Shown here: in pieces, positions 50,308 to 59,357 of the stretch
Layout of the letters: the number at the start of each line of letters is the position of its first letter
Position numbering within the stretch: position 1 is the first letter of the stretch
Assembly: GCF_001968815.1 (NCBI RefSeq)
Contig: NZ_MIEQ01000073.1
Coordinates: forward strand, 62,001 to 126,000
Source: Motiliproteus sp. MSK22-1
GTDB lineage: Bacteria; Pseudomonadota; Gammaproteobacteria; Pseudomonadales; Balneatricaceae
Reading direction: 5' to 3'
Length of the DNA stretch: 64,000 nt
Position numbers and translations under genes: made by a program
The notes under the pieces: generated by a model
The model's input: the letters and a program-made list of their open reading frames with translations, nothing else
Told to the model about the DNA's origin: nothing
The model's database searches: none

Positions 50308-51315
50308 TTACTGATAGGAGCACATATAACTATCAAGCGCAGACAGCCATTCTTGTTTAACATCATTTTTAACAAAAGCGCTTTCGAAGCTATTCCTGGC
50401 AATCAGACCAAGTTGCTCAACACTCAAGCTCAATGCCTGCTCAACAGCCCGATAGTTATCATTCAGATAACCACCGAAATAAGCTGGATCATCGGAGTTT
50501 ATCGTGACCTTTAAGCCTAACTCCAGCATTCGACGCAACGGGTGATCAGACATATCATCAACCACCGCTAATCGAAGGTTGGAGAGAGGACAAATGGTTA
50601 GCGGTATTTGCTGCTCAATCAATACCTTTATTAAGGAAGGATCTTCCAACGAGCGGTTACCATGATCAATACGATCTACCTTAAGGGCATTCAGCGCGCC
50701 CCAGACATATTCAGGCGGCCCCTCTTCCCCTGCATGAGCAACAGCTTTTAAACCTTTCGATCGCGCATATTCAAATGCCGCCTCGAATTTTTCAGGCGGA
50801 TTTCCTTTCTCAGAAGAATCCAACCCCACAGCAGCAAAAAGAGGCAGATGCTCGTCCACCTGCTTCAATAGCGACAATGCTTCGGCTCCAGATAGATGAC
50901 GAAGGAACGATAAAATCAGTAACGAACTGATACCCAGCTCGCAACGAGCCGCTTCCATGGCAGAAAAAATTCCATTGATGACAGTCTCAAACGCCACCCC
51001 GCGTTCCAAATGAGCCTGAGGATCAAAAAACATTTCGGTATGCAGGACCCGGTCCGCATGGGCTCGTTGCAAATAGTCCCAAGTAAGATCAAAAAAATCT
51101 TCTTCGGTGATCAGAACCTGCATGCCCTCATAGTACAAATCGAGGAATTCCTGCAAATTATTAAAGTGATAGGCATCTTCAAGCGCTTCAACTGAAGAGA
51201 ACCGTAGAGCAATGGAATTACGCTCAGCCAGACGAAACATCAACTCCGGCTGCATGGAACCCTCTAGATGAATATGCAACTCAGCCTTGGGCAAGCCCTG
51301 GATAAAATCCTTCAA
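50308..51315 (-). CDS. add: Adenine/adenosine deaminase (Add family, adenine-deaminase type)
   Basis: A zinc-dependent deaminase of 335 aa. The metal and active-site motifs are HIHLEGS (from the start [13 protein letters not shown]), [18 protein letters not shown] and [11 protein letters not shown]. The overall pattern ([12 protein letters not shown] and [13 protein letters not shown]) resembles the Pseudomonas enzymes characterised as adenine deaminases, so adenine may be the true substrate. I chose the TTG at 51315, which has GAGG seven bases upstream and gives a family-like N-terminus [14 protein letters not shown]. It is the last gene of the purine-transport operon. Confidence 0.88.
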   Translation of the reverse strand: MKDFIQGLPKAELHIHLEGSMQPELMFRLAERNSIALRFSSVEALEDAYHFNNLQEFLDLYYEGMQVLITEEDFFDLTWDYLQRAHADRVLHTEMFFDPQAHLERGVAFETVINGIFSAMEAARCELGISSLLILSFLRHLSGAEALSLLKQVDEHLPLFAAVGLDSSEKGNPPEKFEAAFEYARSKGLKAVAHAGEEGPPEYVWGALNALKVDRIDHGNRSLEDPSLIKVLIEQQIPLTICPLSNLRLAVVDDMSDHPLRRMLELGLKVTINSDDPAYFGGYLNDNYRAVEQALSLSVEQLGLIARNSFESAFVKNDVKQEWLSALDSYMCSYQ

Positions 51316-51355
51316 ACACCAACCTCGAAACACTATTGCGTTTACCAGAAGCCCC

Positions 51356-51381
51356 CCTCTGCCTGCCAGAGCAGACAGAGG
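51356..51381 (-). other. Intercistronic hairpin between the BMP gene and add
   Basis: CCTCTGCCTG (51356-51365) and CAGACAGAGG (51372-51381) form a 10-bp stem with one wobble and a 6-nt loop. There is no T-tract. It may protect the 3' end of the binding-protein mRNA or lower expression of the deaminase, as REP-type hairpins do in other binding-protein operons. Confidence 0.5.
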
Positions 51382-51393
51382 ATACACCAAACA

Positions 51394-52470
51394 CTACTGA
51401 GGCAACTGACCCTCTACCCCTTCTACATAATAGTTCATACCTGCCAAAGCTCCATCATCAAGAACCTCTCCAGCAGGAATAACCTCTTCTCCATTCTGCT
51501 TAATGACTGGCCCCTGGAAAGGATGAAGCGCCCCATCAGCGATCTCCTGCTTGATCTTTTCGGCCTCAGCCATCACATCCGCAGGAATTTCCTTATGAAA
51601 TGGTGCAAAAGCAACCATACCGGACTTGATTCCACCCCAGGTATCCTCAGATGACCAGGTTCCATCCATGACTGCCTGAACACGGTCGATATAATATTGA
51701 TCCCAGTTATCAATAATAGCGGTAAGCTGGGATTTTGGCGCAAAGCTCGCCATATCTGAAGCCTGACCAACCCCCCATATCCAACGCTGCTCCGCCACCT
51801 GCAAAGGTGCAGGACTATCGGTATGCTGGAGAATAATATCAGCGCCCTGATCAGTCAGGGTTTTCGCCGCATCAGCCTCTTTTCCAGGATCATACCAGGA
51901 GTTCACCCAGACAACTTTAACAGTCGCATCAGGGTTGACTGCACGAGCAGAACGAGCAACAGCGTTAATACCACGCACTACCTCAGGGATCGGGAATGAA
52001 GCCACATAACCAATTACATTGCTCTTGGTCATACGCCCAGCAATAGTACCGACAACATACCGGCCTTCATAAAAACGCGCTGCATAGGTACTGACATTCT
52101 TCGCACGCTTATAACCTGTAGCATGTTCAAATTTAACCTTCTTGAACTGTTTAGCGACTTTCAAGGTCGGATTCATAAAACCAAACGACGTGGTAAAAAT
52201 CAGATCATGACCACTGGCAGCCAATTTACGAATCACTCGTTGCGCATCTGGCCCTTCTTTGACACTTTCAACAAAAGTTGTCTCAACCTGGTCGCCGAAC
52301 TTTTTCTCAATAGCCTTTCGACCGAGATCATGGCGATAAGTCCAGCCAAAATCACCAACCGGCCCCACATACACAAATCCTACTTTCACAGCCGCTTCCA
52401 CCTGCGGCCCCATTGCCAGCCCAACCACCGCAGCCATGGCTCCTAACGTTTTCTTAAATCCCAGCTTCAT
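51394..52470 (-). CDS. BMP-family ABC transporter substrate-binding protein (nucleoside/purine)
   Basis: A 358-aa periplasmic protein of the basic membrane protein (BMP/PnrA-like) family, which binds nucleosides or purine bases. There is a Sec signal peptide (about residues 1-26, ending VEA) and no lipobox. The block KVGFVYVGPVGDFGWTYRHDLGRK is typical of the proteobacterial subgroup. It lies 70 bp after the second permease gene, in the order ATPase, permease, permease, binding protein, deaminase. The deaminase and the RutR-like regulator suggest a purine substrate. Confidence 0.9.
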   Translation of the reverse strand: MKLGFKKTLGAMAAVVGLAMGPQVEAAVKVGFVYVGPVGDFGWTYRHDLGRKAIEKKFGDQVETTFVESVKEGPDAQRVIRKLAASGHDLIFTTSFGFMNPTLKVAKQFKKVKFEHATGYKRAKNVSTYAARFYEGRYVVGTIAGRMTKSNVIGYVASFPIPEVVRGINAVARSARAVNPDATVKVVWVNSWYDPGKEADAAKTLTDQGADIILQHTDSPAPLQVAEQRWIWGVGQASDMASFAPKSQLTAIIDNWDQYYIDRVQAVMDGTWSSEDTWGGIKSGMVAFAPFHKEIPADVMAEAEKIKQEIADGALHPFQGPVIKQNGEEVIPAGEVLDDGALAGMNYYVEGVEGQLPQ

Positions 52471-52540
52471 TGCGTTTCTCCTGAGGTTACAGAACTTACT
52501 TTCTTGTTATCACCGACAGCTCATCGGTATGTATTGCCAT

Positions 52541-53476
52541 TCAGATGGAAGGCCTGAACACTTTACCCAAAGAAGCGGGTGAGTTTTCTTTTAGTTTAAC
52601 CTTATCACTGGAAATCATGACCAGTACCAGTACAGTCGCCAGATAGGGCAGCATCGACATAAACTGAGACGGAATGGCTAACCCAAAGCCCTGTCCATGC
52701 AGTTGCAATATTGTTACGCCACCAAACATATAAGCCCCAAGCAATACCCGACCCGGCTTCCAGGTGGCGAACACCACCAGAGCCAATGCCACCCAACCTC
52801 GGCCCGCAGTCATGTTTTCAGACCACATGGGTGTATAAACGACTGACAGGTAAGCACCTCCCAAACCCGCCATCAAACCGCCAAATAACAATGCCAGATA
52901 GCGTAATTTAATCACTGGATACCCCAAAGCGTGCGCTGATTCCGGAGACTCACCAATTGCCCGTAAAACCAGACCTCCCCTGCTGTGGTATATAAAAAAG
53001 TGCAGCCCAACAACCATCACAACCGACAGATAGATCATCAGATTATGATCGAACAGGATGGGGCCCAGCAATGGTATATCCGATAACAAAGGGATCGGCA
53101 AATTAGACAGAGGCTCCACCGTGGTACCAACAAACTCACTACCAATCAACGCACTAAGCCCCACACCAAATAGCGTAATAGCCAGACCCGTTGCGACCTG
53201 ATTGGTCAATAGAGAAAGGGTTAACAAGGCATGAAGTGCAGCTAACAGCACACCCGCCAAACCACCAATAAGAATACCGATATAAGTATTTCCGGTAACA
53301 ACAGCTCCGACAAAACCACCAACAGCACCAACCAGCATCATTCCCTCGACACCCAGATTAAGCACGCCAGAGCGCTCGGCCACCAGCTCCCCCAAAGCAG
53401 CAAAGAGTAACGGGGTTGCTGCACCTATAATGGTCAGACAAGCCGCCTGAAATATCATCATACCTTCACTCATCAT
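52541..53476 (-). CDS. ABC transporter permease (nucleoside/purine uptake, NupQ-like)
   Basis: A 311-aa inner-membrane permease of the BPD_transp_2 family with about eight to ten hydrophobic segments. LFAALGELVAERSGVLNLGVEGMMLVGA and GYPVIKLRYLALLFGGLMAGLGGAYLS are typical of the nucleoside-type permeases. It overlaps the upstream permease gene by four bases and would form the heterodimeric channel with it. Confidence 0.9.
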   Translation of the reverse strand: MMSEGMMIFQAACLTIIGAATPLLFAALGELVAERSGVLNLGVEGMMLVGAVGGFVGAVVTGNTYIGILIGGLAGVLLAALHALLTLSLLTNQVATGLAITLFGVGLSALIGSEFVGTTVEPLSNLPIPLLSDIPLLGPILFDHNLMIYLSVVMVVGLHFFIYHSRGGLVLRAIGESPESAHALGYPVIKLRYLALLFGGLMAGLGGAYLSVVYTPMWSENMTAGRGWVALALVVFATWKPGRVLLGAYMFGGVTILQLHGQGFGLAIPSQFMSMLPYLATVLVLVMISSDKVKLKENSPASLGKVFRPSI

Positions 53477-54549
53477 GCTGCTCCTTGTACTTTGCCAGAC
53501 CCAAACACAAATCGATATTTGATCAGGACATCACAGGCAAGTAAGAAAAATAGCAACATCCCCTGAAAGACCCCCGTTACAGCTTGTGGTAATCCCATTT
53601 CAATCTGAAGGTTCTCTCCACCAAGGTACGATAACGCCAGCAACATTCCAGCGATACAGACTCCCAAGGGGTGCAATCGACCGACAAATGCCACGATAAT
53701 GGCAGTAAACCCGTAACCCGGAGAGACTTGAGGAACGAGCTGCCCAATCGGCCCGGAAACCTCTATCATTCCCGCCAGTCCGGACAGACCACCGGCCAAT
53801 AACAGACAAAACCAAATTAAAGCCTTTTCTCTAAAGCCCGCAAACTCTGCGGCTCGGGGAGCGGCCCCTACTACCTTGACCTGAAAGCCAATCAGGGTTC
53901 GACTGAGCATAACCCAGGCAGCAATCGCAACAGCAATAGCAGCCAGCAAACCAATATGCAGACGAGTGTCCTCCAGCAAAACCGGCAACAGCCCTGAATC
54001 ACCAAACATTCTTGATTCTGGAAAATTAAAGCCTTCCGGGTCCCTTAATGGGCCATTCACCAGATAACTAAGAAATAGCAAGGCCACATAAGTCAGCATC
54101 AGACTGGTTAAAATTTCGTTAGCGTTGTAACGGGTTTTCAGCAATGCTGGTATTGCTGCCCATAACATTCCCCCCAAGACTCCCGCCAAAGCCATCGCAG
54201 GTAATACCCAGCCGCCTTCGACTTCATAGGCAAAAATTGCCAAAGCACCCGAAAAAATGGCCCCCATGGTCAGCTGACCTTCAGCACCGATATTCCATAC
54301 ATTGGCCTTAAAACCAATAGACAGACCTATACCGATCAAAACCAGGGGTATCGCTTTTACGAGCAACTCACTAAAACCATAAAGATCGCCGACAGGACTG
54401 ATAAAAAAGGCTTCCAATGCCAATAAACCATCAATCCCCATCATGGTAAACATGATAAAGCCGCTCATCAGAGTTAACAGTAATGCCAGCAAGGGGGAGA
54501 GATAGACCATGATCAACGATGCTTCTGGTCTGGGTAACATCCTGATCAT
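53473..54549 (-). CDS. ABC transporter permease (nucleoside/purine uptake, NupP-like)
   Basis: A 358-aa permease of the same BPD_transp_2 family with about nine to ten hydrophobic segments. SIGFKANVWNIGAEGQLTMGAIFSG is the family signature. It overlaps both neighbours by four bases (ATPase at 54546-54549, second permease at 53473-53476), so the three are translationally coupled. Confidence 0.9.
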   Translation of the reverse strand: MIRMLPRPEASLIMVYLSPLLALLLTLMSGFIMFTMMGIDGLLALEAFFISPVGDLYGFSELLVKAIPLVLIGIGLSIGFKANVWNIGAEGQLTMGAIFSGALAIFAYEVEGGWVLPAMALAGVLGGMLWAAIPALLKTRYNANEILTSLMLTYVALLFLSYLVNGPLRDPEGFNFPESRMFGDSGLLPVLLEDTRLHIGLLAAIAVAIAAWVMLSRTLIGFQVKVVGAAPRAAEFAGFREKALIWFCLLLAGGLSGLAGMIEVSGPIGQLVPQVSPGYGFTAIIVAFVGRLHPLGVCIAGMLLALSYLGGENLQIEMGLPQAVTGVFQGMLLFFLLACDVLIKYRFVFGSGKVQGAA

Positions 54550-56111
54550 TGCGCCACCTCCAATACATCCGGCGACTTCGATTCAGGAGGCGCAGAATCC
54601 AGCGCAACGCCCGTCATCAATAAGCCGACATCCTCTGCACTAACTTGATTAATCGGATAGATAGTAGAAAGCGTACCTGCACATATTGCCGAAATTCGAT
54701 GGCTCAAAGTCAACAGTTCATCCAAATCCTGTGATATCACCAAAACCGCCGCACCCTCTGCGGCAAGTTGCTGAACAGCCTTGTGTATAATGGCCGCAGC
54801 ACCGGCATCAACCCCCCAGGTAGGCTGCGCAATAATCAACACCTCTGGGGCCTGTTCCACCTCACGACCAACAATAAATTTCTGCAGATTGCCACCTGAC
54901 AGACTTCCTGCGGCCGCTTGATTGCCGGTACAACGCACATCAAAGCGCTCAATGACTAACTCGGCAAAATCCTGAACCTTGCCGAGACGAACAAAACCGT
55001 TATTGAGAAATGGCTGCCTGACATAACCGCTCAGCAAAGCATTATCCACCAGACTCATATCAGGAACAGAGCCATGCCCAAGCCGTTCTTCCGGAACAAA
55101 ACACAACCCCTGTCGGCGCCGTTGATGAGGCATTCGATCCCCCACAGGCTGACCACACAGGAAAACACTATCCTTAGCTACACGGGTTTCACCACTTAAA
55201 ACCGAAAGCAGTTCCGCCTGACCATTCCCGGCTACGCCAGCAATGCCAAGGATTTCACCTCCATGAAGATCCAGACTGATATTCTTTAGATCAATACCAA
55301 AGGTGGTGTCAGATTTAAGACTCAACCCCTGTATGGCAAATTTAAGATCACCACGCTGCGGCGCACTGGATGCTGACGCAGCAGCCAGCTCTTCACCAAT
55401 CATCAGGGCTGCCATGCTTGAAGCCGTTTCTTCACGAGGATCACAGGCCCCGACATTTTTGCCTAAACGCAAGATCGTCGCGCCCTGGCAAAGTTGTCGA
55501 ACTTCATCCAGCTTGTGGCTGATATACAAAATGGAACAACCTTCAGCCGCCAACTGGCGCAGAGTTACAAATAACGTCTCTGCTTCTTGAGGCGTCAGTA
55601 CTGAAGTCGGTTCATCCATGATCAGCAGGCGAGGGTTCTGCAGCAAACAACGAACGATCTCTATGCGTTGTTTTTCACCTACTGAAAGGCTATGCACTGC
55701 GCGATTGGGATCGAGTGGAAGTCCGTAACGTTCTTCAACTTTGAGAATCTGTTTTTCCAGCTCAGCCATTGGCGGTGGATCACTCATTCCCAGAGCTATA
55801 TTTTCTTTAACGGTTAAGGCTTCGAACAGCGAAAAGTGTTGAAATACCATACCAATCCCCAAAGAGCGGGCTTGGGCAGGACTATTGACATAAACCTCTT
55901 CATCGCCCCACAGGATGGAGCCGGAATCCGGCTTAAGCAATCCGAAGATCATTTTAACCAGAGTACTTTTGCCTGCCCCGTTTTCACCAAGTAAGGCGTG
56001 GATCTCTCCGGGCATCACCTTAAGATCAACCCGGTCATTAGCCAAACATCCCGGAAAAGACTTGACCAATTGTCGCAGTTCCAGTCGAGGCAATTGTGAT
56101 GATTGCGGCAT
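54546..56111 (-). CDS. ABC transporter ATP-binding protein, double domain (nucleoside/purine, NupO-like)
   Basis: A 521-aa ATPase with two ABC domains. The first has Walker A GENGAGKST (42-50), signature LSVGEKQRIEI and Walker B LLIMDEPTS. The second has the degenerate Walker A GVAGNGQAEL, signature LSGGNLQKFIVGRE and LIIAQPTWGVDAG, the asymmetry typical of simple-sugar/nucleoside importers. It energises the two permeases downstream. A TTGACCAAT half-match to a RutR-like box at 56062 lies within the coding region and is probably chance. Confidence 0.92.
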   Translation of the reverse strand: MPQSSQLPRLELRQLVKSFPGCLANDRVDLKVMPGEIHALLGENGAGKSTLVKMIFGLLKPDSGSILWGDEEVYVNSPAQARSLGIGMVFQHFSLFEALTVKENIALGMSDPPPMAELEKQILKVEERYGLPLDPNRAVHSLSVGEKQRIEIVRCLLQNPRLLIMDEPTSVLTPQEAETLFVTLRQLAAEGCSILYISHKLDEVRQLCQGATILRLGKNVGACDPREETASSMAALMIGEELAAASASSAPQRGDLKFAIQGLSLKSDTTFGIDLKNISLDLHGGEILGIAGVAGNGQAELLSVLSGETRVAKDSVFLCGQPVGDRMPHQRRRQGLCFVPEERLGHGSVPDMSLVDNALLSGYVRQPFLNNGFVRLGKVQDFAELVIERFDVRCTGNQAAAGSLSGGNLQKFIVGREVEQAPEVLIIAQPTWGVDAGAAAIIHKAVQQLAAEGAAVLVISQDLDELLTLSHRISAICAGTLSTIYPINQVSAEDVGLLMTGVALDSAPPESKSPDVLEVAQ

Positions 56112-56125
56112 GAAACCCCTTATTA

Positions 56126-56359
56126 TTATTTTATAATCGTTTGTTTCAACGTACTGAACCGATATTCAGACAGACCCAGGATATGAGCCGCAGTACGTGC
56201 CCTCACAACAGAGCCAATCCTCACCATACGCAGCTCAGAGACCATAACGCGACAGATCAACATCAGCCAAATCATGACCAGGGCGAATCCGGCAATGCTC
56301 GATCCTAAAAGAAAACTGAACAACAGGTCAAGTTTTTTGCTTACTATACGACGACGCAT
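56126..56359 (-). CDS. Possible small membrane protein between tetR and the ABC ATPase
   Basis: A frame of 77 codons from ATG 56359 starts inside the last codons of tetR and stops 14 bp before the ATPase gene, so it exactly fills the gap. The product has a basic N-terminus (MRRRIVSKK) and a long hydrophobic stretch (LLFSFLLGSSIAGFALVMIW and on), like a single-pass membrane protein. I recognise no family. The same region carries a TCAGACAGACCC repeat and a weak promoter, so it could equally be non-coding. Confidence 0.3.
   Translation of the reverse strand: MRRRIVSKKLDLLFSFLLGSSIAGFALVMIWLMLICRVMVSELRMVRIGSVVRARTAAHILGLSEYRFSTLKQTIIK
56166..56177. repeat. Third copy of the TCAGACAGACCC short repeat
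   Basis: The 12-mer is identical to 5001-5012 near thiO. It lies between tetR and the ABC ATPase gene. Confidence 0.3.
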
Positions 56360-57005
56360 CAATTCCACAACCTTTAAATATTATCTGAACCACCTGCTCA
56401 GACACACAGACAAAATGCTCTTCAGACAGCGCCTTTTGATTCATTAGTCCCAGCACCTGAGCCTGATAGTCGGCGTAATGCTGCGTGACAGACCAAATCA
56501 TAAAAATCAGTTGCACCGGGTCAATTGGATCCATCTTGCCGGCATCAATCCAGCACTTAAATACATCCGATTTATGGGCCAACCAGGCTCGCTGCTGCTC
56601 AAAGCAATACTCTTGAAGGACCGGCGCCCCCCTTAGCACCTCACCGGCAAAGATCTTTGAAAGCTCTGGTCGATCCCAGGATAGCCTTAGTTTGGCACAG
56701 ATATACTCCCTGAGTACTTCCGCCGGATCATCTTCAGCAGTTATATTTTCAAGAGTACAGTTCCACTGCTCCATAATACTCAGTAACAACTCCTGATACA
56801 GATCGCTCTTACTCGGAAAATAGTAGTGGAGCTGAGCCTTTCCCAAGCCAGCCGCTTTTGCGATAGAACTGGTGCTGGTGCCCTTAAAGCCGTTGAGAGC
56901 AAATGCCTTCTCAGCAGCAGCCAATATTGCGGCCTTTCGTTCACGGCGAATACGCCCGGTATTGACTGTTTTCTTGGGCTTGTTTTTACTCTCATCATCG
57001 GCCAT
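56328..57005 (-). CDS. TetR-family transcriptional regulator, RutR-like
   Basis: A 225-aa regulator. The helix-turn-helix is at residues about 25-70 (ILAAAEKAFALNGFKGTSTSSIAKAAGLGKAQLHYYFPSKSDLYQELL). The ligand domain has MDPIDPVQLIFMIWSVTQHYADYQAQV, close to RutR of E. coli, which senses pyrimidine bases. It is directly upstream of, and on the same strand as, the purine transport genes, so it probably regulates them in response to a nucleobase. Ligand and operator are not visible from the sequence. Confidence 0.88.
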   Translation of the reverse strand: MADDESKNKPKKTVNTGRIRRERKAAILAAAEKAFALNGFKGTSTSSIAKAAGLGKAQLHYYFPSKSDLYQELLLSIMEQWNCTLENITAEDDPAEVLREYICAKLRLSWDRPELSKIFAGEVLRGAPVLQEYCFEQQRAWLAHKSDVFKCWIDAGKMDPIDPVQLIFMIWSVTQHYADYQAQVLGLMNQKALSEEHFVCVSEQVVQIIFKGCGIDASSYSKQKT

Positions 57006-57048
57006 GCATACACCTTGAGATCCCAGAAACAGGATTTATCAATAGCTC

Positions 57049-58287
57049 CTAAACAACTGTGTCTCGGTCTCTGAAGCCGATCAAATAAAGAATGCCATCT
57101 AATCCCAGCGTGGAAATTGCCTGCTTCGCACTCTTTCGGACAAGAGGCTTTGCCCGAAAAGCGATGCCAAGTCCGGCAATACTAAGCATCGGTAAGTCAT
57201 TGGCACCATCACCAACGGCGATTGTCTGCTCAAGCCTCACCCCCTCTCGCTCTGCGATTTCACGTAATAACTGAGCCTTGCGCTTACCATCGACCACTGT
57301 CCCGGTAACCCTACCGGTCACTTTGCCATCTTCAATTTCCAGCTCATTGGCATAAACGTAATCAAAACCAAGCTTACTCTTCAGGTAATCCCCAAAATAA
57401 TTAAACCCTCCAGAGAGAATGGCGGTTCTGTAGCCTAAACCATGAAGATTAGCCACCAGTTCCTCTGCCCCTTCGGTCAAAGGCAGTCTTTCGGCAACTT
57501 TGGCCAGTACTGATTCATCCAGCCCCTTAAGCAAGCCAACTCGACGTCTAAAGCTTTCGGTAAAATCGATTTTACCTTGCATAGCTTCTTCGGTAATTGC
57601 CGCAACCTGCTCACCAACCCCTGCTTCTTTGGCCAGCTCATCGATAACCTCAGCTTCAATCAGCGTTGAGTCCATATCGAAAACAACCAGCCGGCGGTTA
57701 CGACGAAAAATATCATCCTTCTGGAAAGCAATATCCACATCCAGTTCACTGGCGGCCTTCAGAAACTCCTCTCTAAGCGAGTCAGAAGGCGCTCCCCGCA
57801 CCGAAAACTCAACACAGGACTTGGTTCGATCAGAATCATCGCCCAAATGAACCCGGCCAGACAGACGACTGATATTATCAATATTCAGACCATGCTCGGC
57901 GGCAATATGAGTCACCTTACTGATATGATCCGCACTGACTTTACGGGCCAGTAAAGTAATGATATGACGTGCCTTTCCTTGTCCCTCCACCCATCTTTGA
58001 TAGTCTGTTTCAAGTACTGGATCAAACTTAGTGTTCATGCCCAGTTCATGCATTCTAAACAGCACGTCACTCAATACAGGAGATGACTCCGCTTCTTTTG
58101 GAACTTCAATAAGAATGCCTAAAGAAAGATTGTCATGAATAACCGCCTGCCCGATATCAAGAACAGTGACCTTATACTTGGCCAAAATGCGGGTGATAGT
58201 GGAGGTAACGCCAGGCTTGTCTTCTCCAGCGATAGTGATGAGTATAATTTCCTTCACAGACCTATACCTATTGGACTGAGCTGCCAT
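57049..58287 (-). CDS. serB: Phosphoserine phosphatase SerB with N-terminal ACT domains
   Basis: SerB removes phosphate from O-phosphoserine, the last step of serine synthesis. The 412-aa protein has two ACT-like domains (residues about 10-170) and a HAD phosphatase domain. The catalytic motif I, DMDST, lies near residue 205, motif II is LSGGFNYFGDYL and motif III GDGANDLPML. The N-terminal extension is larger than in E. coli SerB but usual in Pseudomonas and marine gammaproteobacteria. The region upstream carries the 16-bp tandem repeat. Confidence 0.95.
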   Translation of the reverse strand: MAAQSNRYRSVKEIILITIAGEDKPGVTSTITRILAKYKVTVLDIGQAVIHDNLSLGILIEVPKEAESSPVLSDVLFRMHELGMNTKFDPVLETDYQRWVEGQGKARHIITLLARKVSADHISKVTHIAAEHGLNIDNISRLSGRVHLGDDSDRTKSCVEFSVRGAPSDSLREEFLKAASELDVDIAFQKDDIFRRNRRLVVFDMDSTLIEAEVIDELAKEAGVGEQVAAITEEAMQGKIDFTESFRRRVGLLKGLDESVLAKVAERLPLTEGAEELVANLHGLGYRTAILSGGFNYFGDYLKSKLGFDYVYANELEIEDGKVTGRVTGTVVDGKRKAQLLREIAEREGVRLEQTIAVGDGANDLPMLSIAGLGIAFRAKPLVRKSAKQAISTLGLDGILYLIGFRDRDTVV

Positions 58288-58682
58288 TGGTGCGCTGTCG
58301 CATCAGGATTCATTAATAGAGCATCCTCAAACAGAATACTCTATTAATACAATCTTCAATCAATACAGCGCTCGATTAATATTGTTATTAATTAGTACAG
58401 AAGTTGACTAATACAATTCTCGCTACTGATGACGCTTCTGACATACCATATTTCTAAATCCAGTATTGCTGAGGTGCTAAACACCGACTCAACACCCAAA
58501 GCGTCTATACAATGAAGCAGCGCTATTCTACCTGCATGAGGTTACAATCGTTAGCCCCATACTTAATTTCCAACATGGACATGTACTTTAATCATTAGCG
58601 TTAGCACCACCCTGAACGAATCAGGTTAGCAGTTGCTCAAACATACTATTCCCAATCAGAGGAGCAAAGACCGGTCATAATT
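58288..58682. other. 395-bp intergenic region between serB and dedA
   Basis: No gene is seen. Its left half contains the 16-bp-period tandem repeat (58312-58422). The right half (58440-58660) has no clear element, except GAGGAG at about 58660, which is a little too far upstream of the dedA ATG to be a classical ribosome binding site. Confidence 0.5.
58312..58422. repeat. Degenerate 16-bp tandem repeat array
   Basis: Units begin at 58343, 58359, 58375, 58391 and 58407, an exact 16-bp spacing, with two weaker units before them (58312 and 58327). Examples are ATTAATACAATCTTCA, ATCAATACAGCGCTCG, ATTAGTACAGAAGTTG and ACTAATACAATTCTCG. The first nine bases (ATTAATACA) are well kept and the rest vary. 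The array lies between divergent serB and dedA. Confidence 0.75.
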
Positions 58683-59357
58683 ATGCCTGAATTGATATCC
58701 GATCTTATTGAATGGCTGAACCTGCATCCTCAGTTCATTACCATAGCCATTGCATCGCTAGCATTTATCGAATCCCTGGCCATGGTAGGCATAGTGGTTC
58801 CAGGAATTTCATTGCTGTTTGCTACTGCAGCATTAGCTGGCGGCGCAAACATATCTCTGGTCTATTGCCTGCTGGCAGCCATGGCGGGAGCTTCTACCGG
58901 CGACATATGTAGCTTCTTTCTTGGCCGTTACGCACATCCATGGGTTCTCGATCACTGGCCTTTTAAACAACATCCGGAATGGGTAGTGCGTGGTGAACTC
59001 TTCTTTGGCCGATACGGGATTTATTCCGTTGTAATTGGTCGATTTATTGGCCCGATCAGACCCGTTCTTCCTTTTGTCGCTGGCATGCTGTATATGCCTC
59101 CACCCCGGTTTATCATGGTCAATCTGCTGTCTTCCATGGCCTGGGCGCCCGTCTATGTTATGCCAGGCTATCTAGTGGGCAACTCCGCACTGGAGTTATC
59201 TTCTAAGGAACAACCGACTATGGATTGGATAAGTGGTGAACTGATAGGCATTGCGATAGCAACCACTTTAATCGCTGCTGTATTTATAACGTGGTTGATA
59301 CAACGAAGATCAAAACCTATGACTGGGAAAACAGATAAAGAAGCAAAAGAAAAGTAA
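58683..59357 (+). CDS. DedA-family membrane protein
   Basis: A 224-aa integral membrane protein of the DedA family, whose members flip lipid carriers such as undecaprenyl phosphate or phospholipids. Motifs are ESLAMVGIVVPGISLLFATAAL near the N-terminus and GRYGIYSVVIGRFIGPIRPVLPFVAGM in the re-entrant region with the conserved Arg residues. The C-terminal tail is long and basic. The 3' end overlaps the convergent phosphatase-kinase gene by 41 bp. Confidence 0.88.
   Translation: MPELISDLIEWLNLHPQFITIAIASLAFIESLAMVGIVVPGISLLFATAALAGGANISLVYCLLAAMAGASTGDICSFFLGRYAHPWVLDHWPFKQHPEWVVRGELFFGRYGIYSVVIGRFIGPIRPVLPFVAGMLYMPPPRFIMVNLLSSMAWAPVYVMPGYLVGNSALELSSKEQPTMDWISGELIGIAIATTLIAAVFITWLIQRRSKPMTGKTDKEAKEK

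Noticed and set aside
56062-56077. RutR operator (TTGACCA half-site) near the ABC ATPase start
   Set aside because: Only one half matches and it lies inside the coding sequence. A chance match is likely.
58312-58422. CRISPR array between serB and dedA
   Set aside because: The unit is 16 bp with no unique spacers of normal size, and no cas genes are present.
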